Shown here one piece after another: positions 53,766 to 64,000 of a DNA stretch of 64,000 nt. The translations under genes were made by a program, and so were the position numbers. Every line of letters begins with the position of its first letter. The stretch's first letter is position 1. The stretch comes from Metellina segmentata (Eukaryota > Arthropoda > Arachnida > Araneae > Tetragnathidae): positions 139,829,432-139,893,431 of the forward strand of contig OX375872.1 of NCBI GenBank assembly GCA_947359465.1. The letters run 5' to 3'. Below the pieces are notes generated by a model that saw only the letters and a program-made list of their open reading frames with translations, was not told the origin of the DNA and did not search any database.

Positions 53766-53942
53766 CCCGAGAAAAAGGTGAGAGAGAGGGTTAGAAAAAA
53801 ATGGAGAAAGAAGGGTGAGAAGGGAGAGTGAGCGAGAGAAGGGAAACGGAGGGAGGAAGACAGGAGGGAGAGGAGATGGGAGAAATTGAGAAGGGAGAGG
53901 GAGAGTGAAAGAAAAGGGAGAATGCCAAAGAGAGAGAGAGCT
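53766..53942 (+). repeat. Polypurine block, ~177 bp
   Basis: Almost only A and G on the plus strand (gagagagagggttagaaaaa, agggagagtgagcgagagaa, ggagggaggaagacagg, ggagagggagagtg), with few interruptions. The minus-strand frame over it is an artefact. Confidence 0.92.
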
Positions 53943-54539
53943 AACTACCCCTTCACCAAGCATCCAATAAATGATTCTTCAAAGTAAAACGACCCGAGAA
54001 TTAACCAGCGTTTCGAGCGTGTGGATAGGTAATCAACACCAAGCTAATTCCACCAAGCCTCTCAAAAAGACGGCATACCCTAAAAAGTCAAAGCATTCAA
54101 AAGCTAAGGAAGTAGACGACATGTTTGCATTAGGGGGCAACTGTTATTAATGGTAAAGATGTTAGAGGAAAACTGCAATTTGGCTGACACTATACAACAA
54201 TGAACTCTCTGTGGGAATTTACATGGTTTTTGACACTAGATTTACACGCAAGCTGAGGTTAAAAGCGGTGGTCAAAATTAAAGGCTTTATTCTGTTTTTT
54301 GCACGTAATTTGGGGCCATATATTTTCAGAATGAAAGCTAAAAGCACGTTCTGTCTTTTTTAGCATAAAAATGATTTTTCGTAACGGCTCTAGACCAGGA
54401 AGGAAAACAAGATTATATTTTTACTCGTACAGAGTTAAGTTCACGGTAAATTTATTGTAGGTCATGTTTGCACCTAGTGATTTTCTCACCGCATGAAATA
54501 TGTATTGAAATGAGACTTGGGAGAACTTGACTTGATTAC
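53943..54539. other. Unassigned region
   Basis: No gene or repeat recognised. Confidence 0.35.
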
Positions 54540-56050
54540 TAGATTTAAGTAGTGGCGATTGAAATATGTGCGTGTGAATGTAAATAAAACTTATTTCAAG
54601 GAGATTGTTAAACTATGCAATCGTTCACTGTGTACACAAAAAATGCTATTTCCTTTAAAAAAAATTAAATTTAAAGCATCCAATTTTCATGATTTAAGAC
54701 AAACCGTAACGTAATTTACGGGAATTAACAAATGTGAAATAAAACTATAAATTAAGGACAATTGATATATGTGCATGACTGAAAAGACAACTTTAAAGTA
54801 TTTTTTGCAAGGAAAATGTTAAACAGTGTCCTCTGTGGGAATTAACCAGTATGAAATAAAAATGTAAATAGGGACAATTGAAATATCTTTGTGACTGAAA
54901 ATAAAACTTTAAGGCATCTGTCGTATGGAAATAAGCAATACAATCTTTCACTGTAAAGGCAGAAAAAACGCTATTACTTTTTTTTTTTAAATTAAGTTTA
55001 AAATATCTCTTTCTCATTATTTTAAAATCATAACGTTCATATAATATATATAAAAATTATATAGTAAACACTAAATAAAAACCTAAATAAGAAAAACTAA
55101 AATATGTGTGACTGGAAAGAATACTTTAAAGCATTTATTACTAGGAAATTGTTAAATAATACAATCTTCACGGAGCGCTATTTCTTTAAAAAAATTAAGT
55201 TTAAAAACAATTTTCATAAGTTTACATCACAACATTATTTCTACGAACTGACAAATATGAAATAAAAATCTAAATAAGGATAATTGAAATGTGTGTGACT
55301 GAAAATAAAACTTAAGGTATTTTGGGGGAAATTGTTAAATATTGTTATTTATGAGAATTAACCAGCATGAAAATATAAATCTAAATAGGGATAATTGAAA
55401 TATAATTGTGACTAAAGAAAAAAATGTAAGGCATCTATTGCAGAGAAGTAGAAAGCAATGCGATCTTTCTCTGTATAAACAAAAATGCTATTTATTTATA
55501 AAAAATGAGTTTAAAGTATTAAATTATCATAACCTAAGTTTATATCGTAGTGTTATATATATGGAATCAATAAACATGATATAAAAATCTAAATACGGAC
55601 AGCAAAAATATGCGTGACTGAAAAGAAAACTTTAAATCATTTATTGCATAGAAATTGTTAAATAATACGATATTTCGCCTTAAACATGCTATTTCTTTTT
55701 TAAATATTGAGCTTAAAATACCCAATTCTTACTGCTTGTTTTTTACAACATTTTTTATGCGAATTAACAAACAGGAAATTTAAAATCGAGCTAGGACAAT
55801 TGAAAAATGTGTTTGACTGAAAAGAAACTTTAAGGTATTTATAACATGGAAGTAGTAAAAACAGTGTGATCTTCAACTGTAAAGACAAAACCTGTTCTAT
55901 CTTTAAAAAGACATTGAATATAAAATATCCACAAATCACTACTTCTAAACTTTATTTATAGAAATTTTTAAAATATGAACAACAAATCTAAATAGGGACA
56001 GTTGAAATATGACTGTGACTGAAAAGCAAACTTTCAGGTATTTCCACTTA
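54540..56050 (+). repeat. Degenerate array with alternating ~115 and ~200 bp steps
   Basis: The landmark acaattgaaatatgtgtgac-like word occurs near 54,548, 54,758, 54,875, 55,100, 55,284, 55,397, 55,598, 55,799 and 55,995. It is followed by tgaaaagaaaactttaaggc, then in the longer units gaaattgttaaa, acaatctttcactgtaaa and gctatttctttt. The uneven steps suggest full units and half units. Confidence 0.8.
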
Positions 56051-56719
56051 TTACTTGAGGTATTTACAGACTCCACCCCAAAAAGCGATATTAAAAAAAG
56101 TAAGTGAATTTTAAAAGTCTAAATTTTATAACAATCAGATAACTCCAAAAGTTTGTGTTTTTAAAGTTGCTTGTTCCATTAACTCTCAAAGTGGTTTCAA
56201 GGAGATATCTCGTCTATCAAGATCTGACCAATTTTTCATGACAATATATCTCGTTATCAAGCAATTACCAATTCTTTTATGTGATGATAAGATCATCGTC
56301 AGATCGCATCACTTTTTTCCTAATGACGAGATATCTCGTCCATCAAGACCTGATCAGGTATGCTAATGACGAGATACATCGTCGAAGCAACCACCGGATG
56401 GGTTAAAAGCATTCAACACACACAGCTGTAAGCATTCCGATTAAGATAAGTAGCTAACTTAGTTACCATAATTTCCATCCAGGTGTTAAGTGAGTTGCCG
56501 AAAACGGTAGAAAAGGGAAAAACACATTTGAAAATTATACCCCGGTATGAAAGAGCAGAGATAATCCCATTGGAAGCAAGATCTTATGGTGTAAGTGTCG
56601 GGTATGTCTATCACGTTCGCTTGTAATTCGTAACCTGTCAACGTGTAACCTGAGGGCCATTTACAGGGCCATGAGTGGCAAATCTTGATAAGATAATGAC
56701 ACGAGCCAAAAACAGAAGT
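56051..56719. repeat. Small cluster of gagatatctcgtc palindromes
   Basis: gacgagatatctcgtc at 56,325-56,340 is a perfect 16-bp palindrome. Related words stand at 56,202 (ggagatatctcgtctatcaa), 56,267 and 56,381 (gacgagatacatcgtc), each next to atcaag.cctga-type words. The remainder is unassigned. Confidence 0.55.
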
Positions 56720-57990
56720 TTTTAAAGACGTAAAATGTTACTTTTTCATCAGTGAAGCAGCGGTACGAAAGGTTTGAATTATAATTTGCGTGATTGAAAT
56801 CATACGCTTCGGAAATTCCGTCCGGCAGTTTGCTTCGTTGCTGGTTGTTATTTGTTAAGTGGTAGGATTGAATATGGAGGATTAAACTATGGGTTAGTTC
56901 TGAAGTGGTTATTGATGACGGGGTATCGCTAGGAAGTATATTGAACTGTTAAATATATGGTTTCATCGGATATCACATCTTCATTAATGAATCAGCAGTA
57001 CAAGAGAGTTTTAAATTCGAATTTGCGTGATTGAAACTATACGCTTTAAAACTTCTGTCCGACAATTTGTATCACTGATAGAAATTCTCCGTGAAGTGGT
57101 AGAATCGAATACGGGATTAAGCGTTGGATTAGTTCCAGATCAGAGGTTAATCTCAAGGGACCGCAGAAAGATATGAACATTAAAAAAAAATTTTTTTTTT
57201 CGTCAGACTTACTTTTTCATAAATGGTTCCACAGTACTAAGATTCGTATTCTAATTTATGTGATTGAATTTATGCACTTCGGAAATTCCGTACAACGATT
57301 GATGGTAATTATTTGCGCAATGATAGGATTGAACACCTAGGTTTATTCTAGAGCGAGGTTAATTTCCAGGGACCATCAGAAAGATGTGAACATTTACAAA
57401 TATTTTGTTTTATCAGATGTTACTTTTACATCAATGAAGCAGCAGTACTAATGGTTTGGATTCTAATTTGTACGATTGAAATTATACTCTTCAAAAATTC
57501 CGTCGGACAAGTGATTGTAATTCTTTACGAAGTAGTAGGGCTGTTGACTGGGTTAGTTCTAGAGCAGAGATTGATCGCGAGTGACCATTAGAAAGATGTT
57601 AACCGTTAAAAATACCCTATTTCATCAGCTGTCACTTTTCCATCAATGAAGCAATACTAAAAACTTGGATTCCAATTTGCGCGATTGAAACTATACACTT
57701 CGAAAATTAAGTTCGACAATTTGCTTCATTGATGGTAATTCTTTGTGAAGTGGTGATATTGAACAATGGATTAGTTCCAGAGCAGAGGTTGATCGGGAAT
57801 GATCGGGCATTATAAAGATGTGAACAGTTTAAAATATTCTGGTGATGTTACTTGATCATCTGAAATAGTATTAAAAGTTTGGATTCTAATTTGCGTGATT
57901 GAAATCATACGCTTTAAAAATTCCGTCCGACTATGTACTTGATTCATGATAGCTCTTTTTGAAGTGGTAGGCTCGAATACTGTACTATAT
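56720..57990 (+). repeat. Degenerate ~215-bp tandem array, 6 units
   Basis: Units begin near 56,725, 56,960, 57,170, 57,370, 57,595 and 57,815 with a gatgtgaac...tttcatcaga-type start. They share gttactttttcatcaatgaa, gcagcagtactaa, ggattctaatttgcgtgatt, gaaattatacgcttcgg, aaattccgtccgaca and gtggtaggattgaa. Confidence 0.88.
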
Positions 57991-58607
57991 ATAAATATAC
58001 CATAGCAATTTTCCATAGTAATTCATACACAACAATAGAATTAAAAACTGTAGCCTTTTCTGAACATGGAAGTAGGATTTGTAGGTCTCGTTTGCAATCC
58101 ATTTTGCTACAAGGACTAATTAGACCCGGACCTAGGGCTTAATAGGATAGGTAGGGAAGTAATAGTTTATTTTTACCATTATGTTTAATCTCCATGACTG
58201 ACACTTATTTTTTGGAAGAATTCTTGCAACACTTCTCTGCCACCTATTAAAAAATGTAATTGAAAAAATAATTTATTATTTATTAGAAACTGTCTCCTGA
58301 ATGGCTCTAAGTGGAATCACTGGGATGCAAATGTCGTTTAAATAAGTAGGAAAATTATGTGCCATTTGGCATCCTTGAAGAGCAAATATTTCTGAGTGGC
58401 TTTATATTTATATAGGTTTTATATAGTTGGTAGTCATACACCAACTTAAGCAACCAATTAAAACAACTTTTTAGCAACCCAACACCTGAAAGACAGAAGT
58501 CGTACAGAAATCCACACTTTGGAACCAAAAATACTGATTACTGTAATGACAAATGCCCCTATTTTCGAAGCCAGTAATAGCGGATATTTACGATTATTTA
58601 AGCTTCA
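57991..58607. other. Unassigned flank
   Basis: Nothing recognised. Confidence 0.4.
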
Positions 58608-60176
58608 TCTATGTAAATAAGAATGGAGTGTTTGTTTGTACATTGAATATTTTCGACTCATTTCAAGCTTTTTGTCCGTTTTGGACCCTTCTGATGCCAT
58701 GTCCGCCATTTGAGTGCTTGGTGTCTGTGTCCGTTCATCTATGTGTATATTTTATGTGCCGCATACACGTCCACACGGTTTAATATATTTTCATGAAACT
58801 TTGCATCCTGTGAGTACTTATCTTCATTTATTGACTGAGTTTGGTTGCGTAAGTCTGTCAGTCTTTCTTGTTCTATGTTCGATTTTGTGTTTGTACAGGC
58901 ATCACATGAATTTTATTCCAGATATTTGATTACAATATGCTTTATTTTAAGCATCATGTATAGTTTAGTGATTGCAATATTAAACTTTTCTCTATTTTTA
59001 TATTTAGATAAGTTTCATTCTAAAACATATAAGTAAGTTTACTTAAATCAACCATAATTTGGTAGTTTTGGAAAAACTGGAATATATATTGAGAGTTATG
59101 ATTACTTGGATTGCTTTATTGGTACTGCTAAAAAAGAGCAATTCTTTTTTCAAAATTTTTTTTTTTTGTATGGAATTTCGACTCTGATACTTCATATATT
59201 TCGAGTCTTATTTTTGTACCTCACGCAATTTAAACGATTTCCAAATATATGTGACAGACGATATTTTTCAACAAACGGGAATGAAACGGAAACTTGTGTT
59301 GGTTGATCGCGTGCAGTGATGTTTTCTGTTTCCTTCGCGCTGAATTAATTTCGCAGTTCTAAATTTTGTGCACTTTTAGTTGCAAGTTGTGGAAAAGATA
59401 AAAAAGATCATCAAGATGTAAAAAAGATAATCAAGAGCTAAAAAAGATAATCAAGAGATAAAAATGTTTAGCAAGAGATAAAAAAGATAATCAAGAGATT
59501 AAAAAAAAATCACGAATTAATATATTAAGAACAACGTTTTACCAACAACTTTTATTTTGGTTTATTTCGCTGTTTTCTGTCGTTTTCTGTTTTAAATATT
59601 CCTTATATTTTGCATTTTCTCTTCATCACACGCAACACCACCACGAAGTATTCGACTTAAAGTGTCAGGTAGGTCAGAAAAAAGCAAATTTTAAATGTAA
59701 TTATGCCGCTCTCGAAAAAATAATGCCGTTGTTGAACGAATTTAATAATGTTTAAAAAATCCAAACTAGAAACTTTTAGAACATTAAAAAACTTTTTGTC
59801 AAAAGAAGATGGCGAAATTCGACAATGTCGCATGCCTGATGTAAGAGTACAAGTAAAAAAAAAAATGTTTTTTTTTTTTGTTTTTTTTTTTACCATTTGT
59901 GCTAGAGCTTTCACTGTAAATCGTCATTTTTATCAATTGAGTTGAACATAAAAATAATTTAAGAAAGAGAATTCCAAATCTCCCTCAAAATCGTCTTTTG
60001 AAAAATAGCATTAGTGTCACCTTTCCTCATTTTGTAAGCTTTGTCATACAGCAATAGTGTGATAGATGTGAAATTATGAATTATTCAACGAAAGACAGAA
60101 GTGATTATATAATTTGATCATCTCTTCAATCTAGAGTTAACCAATTTAAACCGAATAAGGTGGGGTATTTCTCTAG
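58608..60176 (+). mobile_element. Helitron-like element, plus copy of an inverted pair
   Basis: Starts tctatgtaaataagaatgga right after an A and ends gtggggtatttctctag right before a T, matching Helitron insertion between A and T and a CTAG end. Landmarks shared in reverse with 60,533-62,095: gtgtttgtttgtac start, gatgccatgtccgcc, gtctgtcagtctttcttgtt, ttttgtgcacttttagttg, catcacacgcaacaccacca, ccctcaaaatcgt, gatcatctcttcaatctaga. No Rep or helicase motif is found, so it is non-autonomous. Confidence 0.8.
59395..59512 (+). repeat. ~20-bp tandem repeat inside the plus Helitron copy
   Basis: aaaaaagataatcaagagat repeats about five to six times. The minus copy has only one unit-like stretch (gagatcaagaggtaaaaatg in reverse), so the expansion happened in this copy after they separated. 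Confidence 0.85.
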
Positions 60177-60532
60177 TAAACAATTTTGATAATAAATACC
60201 GCAATCACAGGTCTGCATGGAACAGTCTGGGTATTTTTTGTTGCCCTTCTGTAGTCGACCAATAATGGCTACTTGTGTTTTAAGCAAGATGTAAGTAGGC
60301 AGTTAGCTAACGTCTCATTAAAGCAACACAACGAAGTATTCACCGCGGTCCAGGATCAATCCCAAATTGAAAAATCCGAGGCCAACACCATGCAATTTTG
60401 ATCCACGGTCAGATGACTAGGTCAACACCTGACCTTTTAAATAAAATAGTTGAAATATGTCTGAATTCATGATTCTCTCGTCAAGTCTTTGAAACGAAAA
60501 TGTTTCTGAACCAAACGACGAATATAAATATA
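60177..60532. other. Spacer between the Helitron copies, with a SINE fragment
   Basis: A minus-strand SINE tail and part of the body lie at 60,292-60,432 (gctaacgtctcattaaagca, cgcggtccaggatcaatccc, ttgatccacggtcagatgac). The rest is unrecognised. Confidence 0.75.
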
Positions 60533-62095
60533 CTAGCAAAATACCCGACCTTACTCAGTTTGAATTGGTTTACTCTAGATTGAAGAGATGATCAAAATAT
60601 ATAATGACTTACGATTTTCGTAGAATAAATAATATTAACACCTTTCGCCATCTTTATAATTTCTACAACTTACTTTGGACACAAATCCTACACATGCATA
60701 TTCATTCAAGTAAAACATTTCACATACATCGCTCCCTGGCTGTATGACAAAGCTACAAAATGACGAAAGGTGGTACTAAGGTTACTACTACAAAATACGA
60801 TTTTGAGGGAGATTTGGAATTTACTTTCTTAAGTTCCTTTCATGTTCAACTCAATTAATAAAAACGACGATTTATGGCGAGTGCTCTCGCACACATAGTC
60901 AACAAAACAATATTTTTTACATGTGGCACTCTTGCATTCGGCATTCGACGTTGTGGAATTTCGTAATCTTTTCCTGTCATTATGATAAAGAATTTTTTAA
61001 TGTTTGAAAAGTTATAGTTCGGATTTGTTAATCATTAGTATTCTTTCATTAACGGCACTATTCTTTCAATAATGGCATAGTTACACTTAAAATTTGCCTT
61101 TATTCTGACTTACTTGCCACGTTAAGTTGAATACTTTGTGGTGGTGTTGCGTGTGATGAAAAAGAAACATAATTTATTAAAATAATAAATATTTAAAACT
61201 GAAAACAAAAGAAAACAGCGAAATAAAACAAAATAAAAGATGTCGGGAAAAGGTGTTCTAAAGATATTAATTTGTGATTCATTTTTACCTCTTGATCTCG
61301 CAGTTGCCACAATTTACAACTAAAAAGTGCACAAAATTTAGAAAGGCGAAATTAATTCAGAGCAAAAGAAACAGAAAATATTACTGCACGTGATCAATAA
61401 CCACAAGAGTTTTCGTTTCATTCCCGTTCGTTGAAAAATATCGTCGGTCCCAAATATTCGGAAATAGTTTACATTGTGCAAAGAACAAAACTTAGACTCG
61501 AAATAAATAAAGTTTCAGAGCTGAACTTCCATAAAAAAATTTTTTGATGAATAATTTCTTTTTTAACAGTACTGGTACAATCAAAGTAATCGTAATACTC
61601 AATATACATTCCAAGTTTTCCAAAACTAACAAATTATGGTTGATTTAAGTATACCTACCCAGGTGTTTTAGCATGAAACTTATATAAATATAACAATAAA
61701 TAAATGTTTAATAATGCATTCACTAAACTAATAGATAATGTATAAAATAAAACGCATTGCCATAAAATATCTGGAATAAAATTCACGTGATGCCTGCACA
61801 AATACACAAACACAAAATCGAGCATAGAACAGAAAGACGGACAGACAGACTTTCGCAACCAATTTCACTCCCTAAATGATGATAAGTACTCACTGTATGA
61901 AAATTTCCATGAAAACATTTTAAACAGCGTGGACGTGTATAGGGCACATACAATACATACAGACAAACAGATGGACAGACACCAAACGCTCAAGAGGTGG
62001 ATTTGACATCAGAAGGGTCCAAAACTGATAGAAAACTTGAATGGGTTCGAAAATATTTAATGTGTGTACAAACATTCCATTCTAATTTATATAGA
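60533..62095 (-). mobile_element. Helitron-like element, minus copy of an inverted pair
   Basis: On the minus strand it starts tctatataaattagaatgga and ends aaggtcgggtattttgctag before T. Length 1,563 bp compared with 1,569 bp for its partner. The two are diverged at many positions along their length, so they are separate insertions or an old duplication. Confidence 0.8.
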
Positions 62096-63358
62096 TATAT
62101 AATATACTTTATCGTTCTATACTTTTAAACAGAAAAGAACTGCCTCAAATGACGGAACTTAAATATAAATCTGTGTATTTTCTATTTAATTTTTGATTTT
62201 TGCCGAAATTTTCAGCTATTGTTATAGTATAAAAATCCTCTGCAGCATAGTTGGATTTTCTTAAGTATTTCAGAATTAAATGGCGGATACTACAAACGCG
62301 AAAAAAATGGATAGAACTTTTCGTCGCGATTTTTCATTTTAATGCGTGTTTTCACAATATTTTCGAACAGGTATGTACACATTTTTTACTATCTTTGTTT
62401 CATAAGTAGTTTGTAAAATTTTAGTGAAACTTCTTGTATATATTTTTATAGCACTCATAAACTATATAATTTTAGAACACTGCGAATTGGCTTTTAGAAG
62501 GTGTCTTACGTTTGGAATGGCTTTCAAAGTGTTCAATATACGCGAAGTTAAAAAACCAATTAGTTTGCAATCAGTATAAGATATAAATATATATTAAATA
62601 AAATATAATATTGGAATTTTAATATATATCTACAAACTCCAATGCTATATTTTATATCTCACCATCTCACCTGTTTAAAAAAAATAAAAACTTGTTTATC
62701 AATTGTATTTTCTTGTAAGCCATTTCAGAATTTTGCTAGAATTTTTGGTTTACTATATTATTTGTCAGAATTCTTTGTAATTTTGAGATACTAGGCATGT
62801 ACAATGTTTTGAAGAGTTTAGTTTTTATTGAAAAAATTCATTGTTGGTGAGCACATTTAGATTATAAACTGTTAATGAAACGTGTTACATTTTATTTAGG
62901 ACATCTCAAAAATTCTCCATAGGTAAGGTTCAATGTGATTTAACGCCCAATGTCGTAGTCTATTGAAGGAGTTAAAAAGATCTATTTGTAAATAGAATAA
63001 TATAAATAAATAATTGTGGATGTGTTAAAAGCATTTTTAATATACATTGCATTCTATCAATATAATTTTACTATATTCAATCGGGAAATTTCAGAAGCGG
63101 AGACATTCAGAATCAAACAGAATTGGCGAAACTGATTAACCAAAGGCTAAATGATAAGTGTTTGTTGTAGCGAAGCTTCAAAGCGTACACTCTAAGTAGA
63201 TTTCATGTACCTCCTGATTCTCAATAAGCATCTGATATATTTATTACAATTACATTTACATCACAGTAAAATATTTAAGTAGGTTTTTGTAATGTTTGAC
63301 ACAAGGACTAACTTCCTTTTTCAATTGAAAGTAGTACGTAATGCTTAATTCGTCTCTT
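62096..63358. other. AT-rich unassigned region
   Basis: No gene or repeat recognised. Confidence 0.4.
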
Positions 63359-63405
63359 TAGAAATAGCCCTCTGTGTTGCTTCAGTGTGACGCGCTTTAT
63401 AATTA
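63359..63405 (+). mobile_element. SINE tail end fragment, plus strand
   Basis: aaatagccctctgtgttgct then tcagtgtgacg: only the tail. Confidence 0.6.
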
Positions 63406-63429
63406 AACTATAATTTATTTATAATTATA

Positions 63430-63922
63430 ATTGAATCTTTAGACTGAAAATGGTTAGATGAAAAAGATTTTTGGAATAATAGTATAAAGAAAAGGATTTT
63501 TGGAGTTGTCTGTAGAATATAATTTTTCAAATCGTCTCTAGAATATGATTTTCGGAATAGTCTGTAAAATGATTCTTGGAAGAGTCGTAGAATAGAATTT
63601 TTGGAAGAGTTTGCAGAATAAGATTTTTGGAGCAGTCTATAGAATAGGATATTTGGAATTGTTTGTAGAATAGGAATTTTGGAATAATATATTGAATAGT
63701 CTGGATAATATGATTTTTGAAGCAATATATAGAATAGGATTTTTGGAATAATCTGTAGGAATAGGATTTTCAGAATAGTCAGTAGAACCAATATGATTTT
63801 TGAAACAATCTGTAGAGAGAATAGGGTGTTTCCAATGGTCTAGAATAGGAGTTTTGGAACATTCTGTAGAATAGGAGCTTTGAAATAGTCTGTAAAAAAG
63901 GACTTTTAGAATAGTCTAGAGC
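63430..63922 (+). repeat. Minisatellite, ~27-28 bp unit, about 17 copies
   Basis: Variants of tagaataggatttttggaat followed by agtctg repeat through the stretch with small length changes. A 127-codon minus frame (63,408-63,791) is produced by the repeat. Confidence 0.9.
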
Positions 63923-63925
63923 AGC

Positions 63926-64000
63926 GTTTCTCAAACTGTGCTCCGCTAAAAGGTAGGACGTGTTTAAAATTAAAAATATTCGAATTAAACATATTTTAAA
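63926..64000 (+). mobile_element. Start of a hAT element, runs off the window
   Basis: cagcgtttctcaaactgtg is the widely seen terminal sequence of hAT/Charlie-type elements, followed by gctccgc. The other end lies outside the window. Confidence 0.6.

Noticed and set aside
53751..53963. Pro/Ser/Leu-rich minus frame with signal-like start
   Set aside because: Complement of the polypurine block.
63408..63791. 127-codon minus-strand frame
   Set aside because: Frame over the 27-28 bp minisatellite.

Overview
This is AT-rich eukaryotic DNA with no host gene that I can recognise. It is almost entirely repeats: tRNA-headed SINEs, DNA transposons of at least five superfamilies, Helitron-like elements, LTR retroelements, a Penelope-type RT fragment, and long degenerate tandem arrays. 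There are no operons, bacterial genes, rRNA genes or CRISPR arrays. The mix (P-element/THAP, PIF/Harbinger, hAT, mariner, an abundant SINE with a conserved body) suggests an arthropod genome. The SINE's chance reading frames resemble ones I remember from spider gene predictions, so an arachnid is my low-confidence guess.

Layout. 1-4.4 kb: a degraded Ty3/Gypsy 3' end with its LTR, then three SINEs. 4.4-10.2 kb: degenerate arrays, including a clean 247-bp satellite at 8.1-9.3 kb. 10.2-12.9 kb: a Tc1-like element next to a pogo-like element that carries a SINE. 13.8 kb: a solo LTR of the same Gypsy family. 14.6-18.9 kb: a Helitron-like piece, nested SINEs, a MITE, a mariner remnant and two oppositely oriented 63-bp arrays. 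18.9-22.3 kb: a PIF/Harbinger element with MADF and HARBI1-like remnants. 23-27 kb: SINE fragments, a Penelope-type RT fragment, 210 bp of (TA)n and a tandem SINE trio. 27.9-29 kb: a Tc1 transposase remnant split by a hAT element with a perfect 8-bp target duplication. 29.7-31.6 kb: a dimeric 323-bp satellite. 33.8-39.5 kb: a P-element-type transposase split by a mariner-like element, itself split by a THAP-bearing element. 39.6-45.8 kb: satellite-like monomers, a SINE split by a hAT MITE, and a ~285-bp array. 46.4-47.2 kb: a hAT element with a perfect 8-bp duplication. 48.5-50.1 kb: an LTR element with near-identical LTRs but a deleted interior. 50.2-58 kb: a Tc1 remnant, SINEs, a short solo LTR, a polypurine block and three array families. 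58.6-62.1 kb: two Helitron-like copies, tail to tail. 63.4-64 kb: a minisatellite and the start of a hAT element.

No set of genes here works together as a pathway. The value of the window is its insertion history, readable from target-site duplications and interrupted elements. I found no convincing new enzymatic or defence system. The best leads are the three-level transposon nest, the SINE family with interchangeable tRNA heads, the inverted Helitron pair, and the recently moved but gutted LTR element. All family names come from motifs read by eye; no database search was possible.
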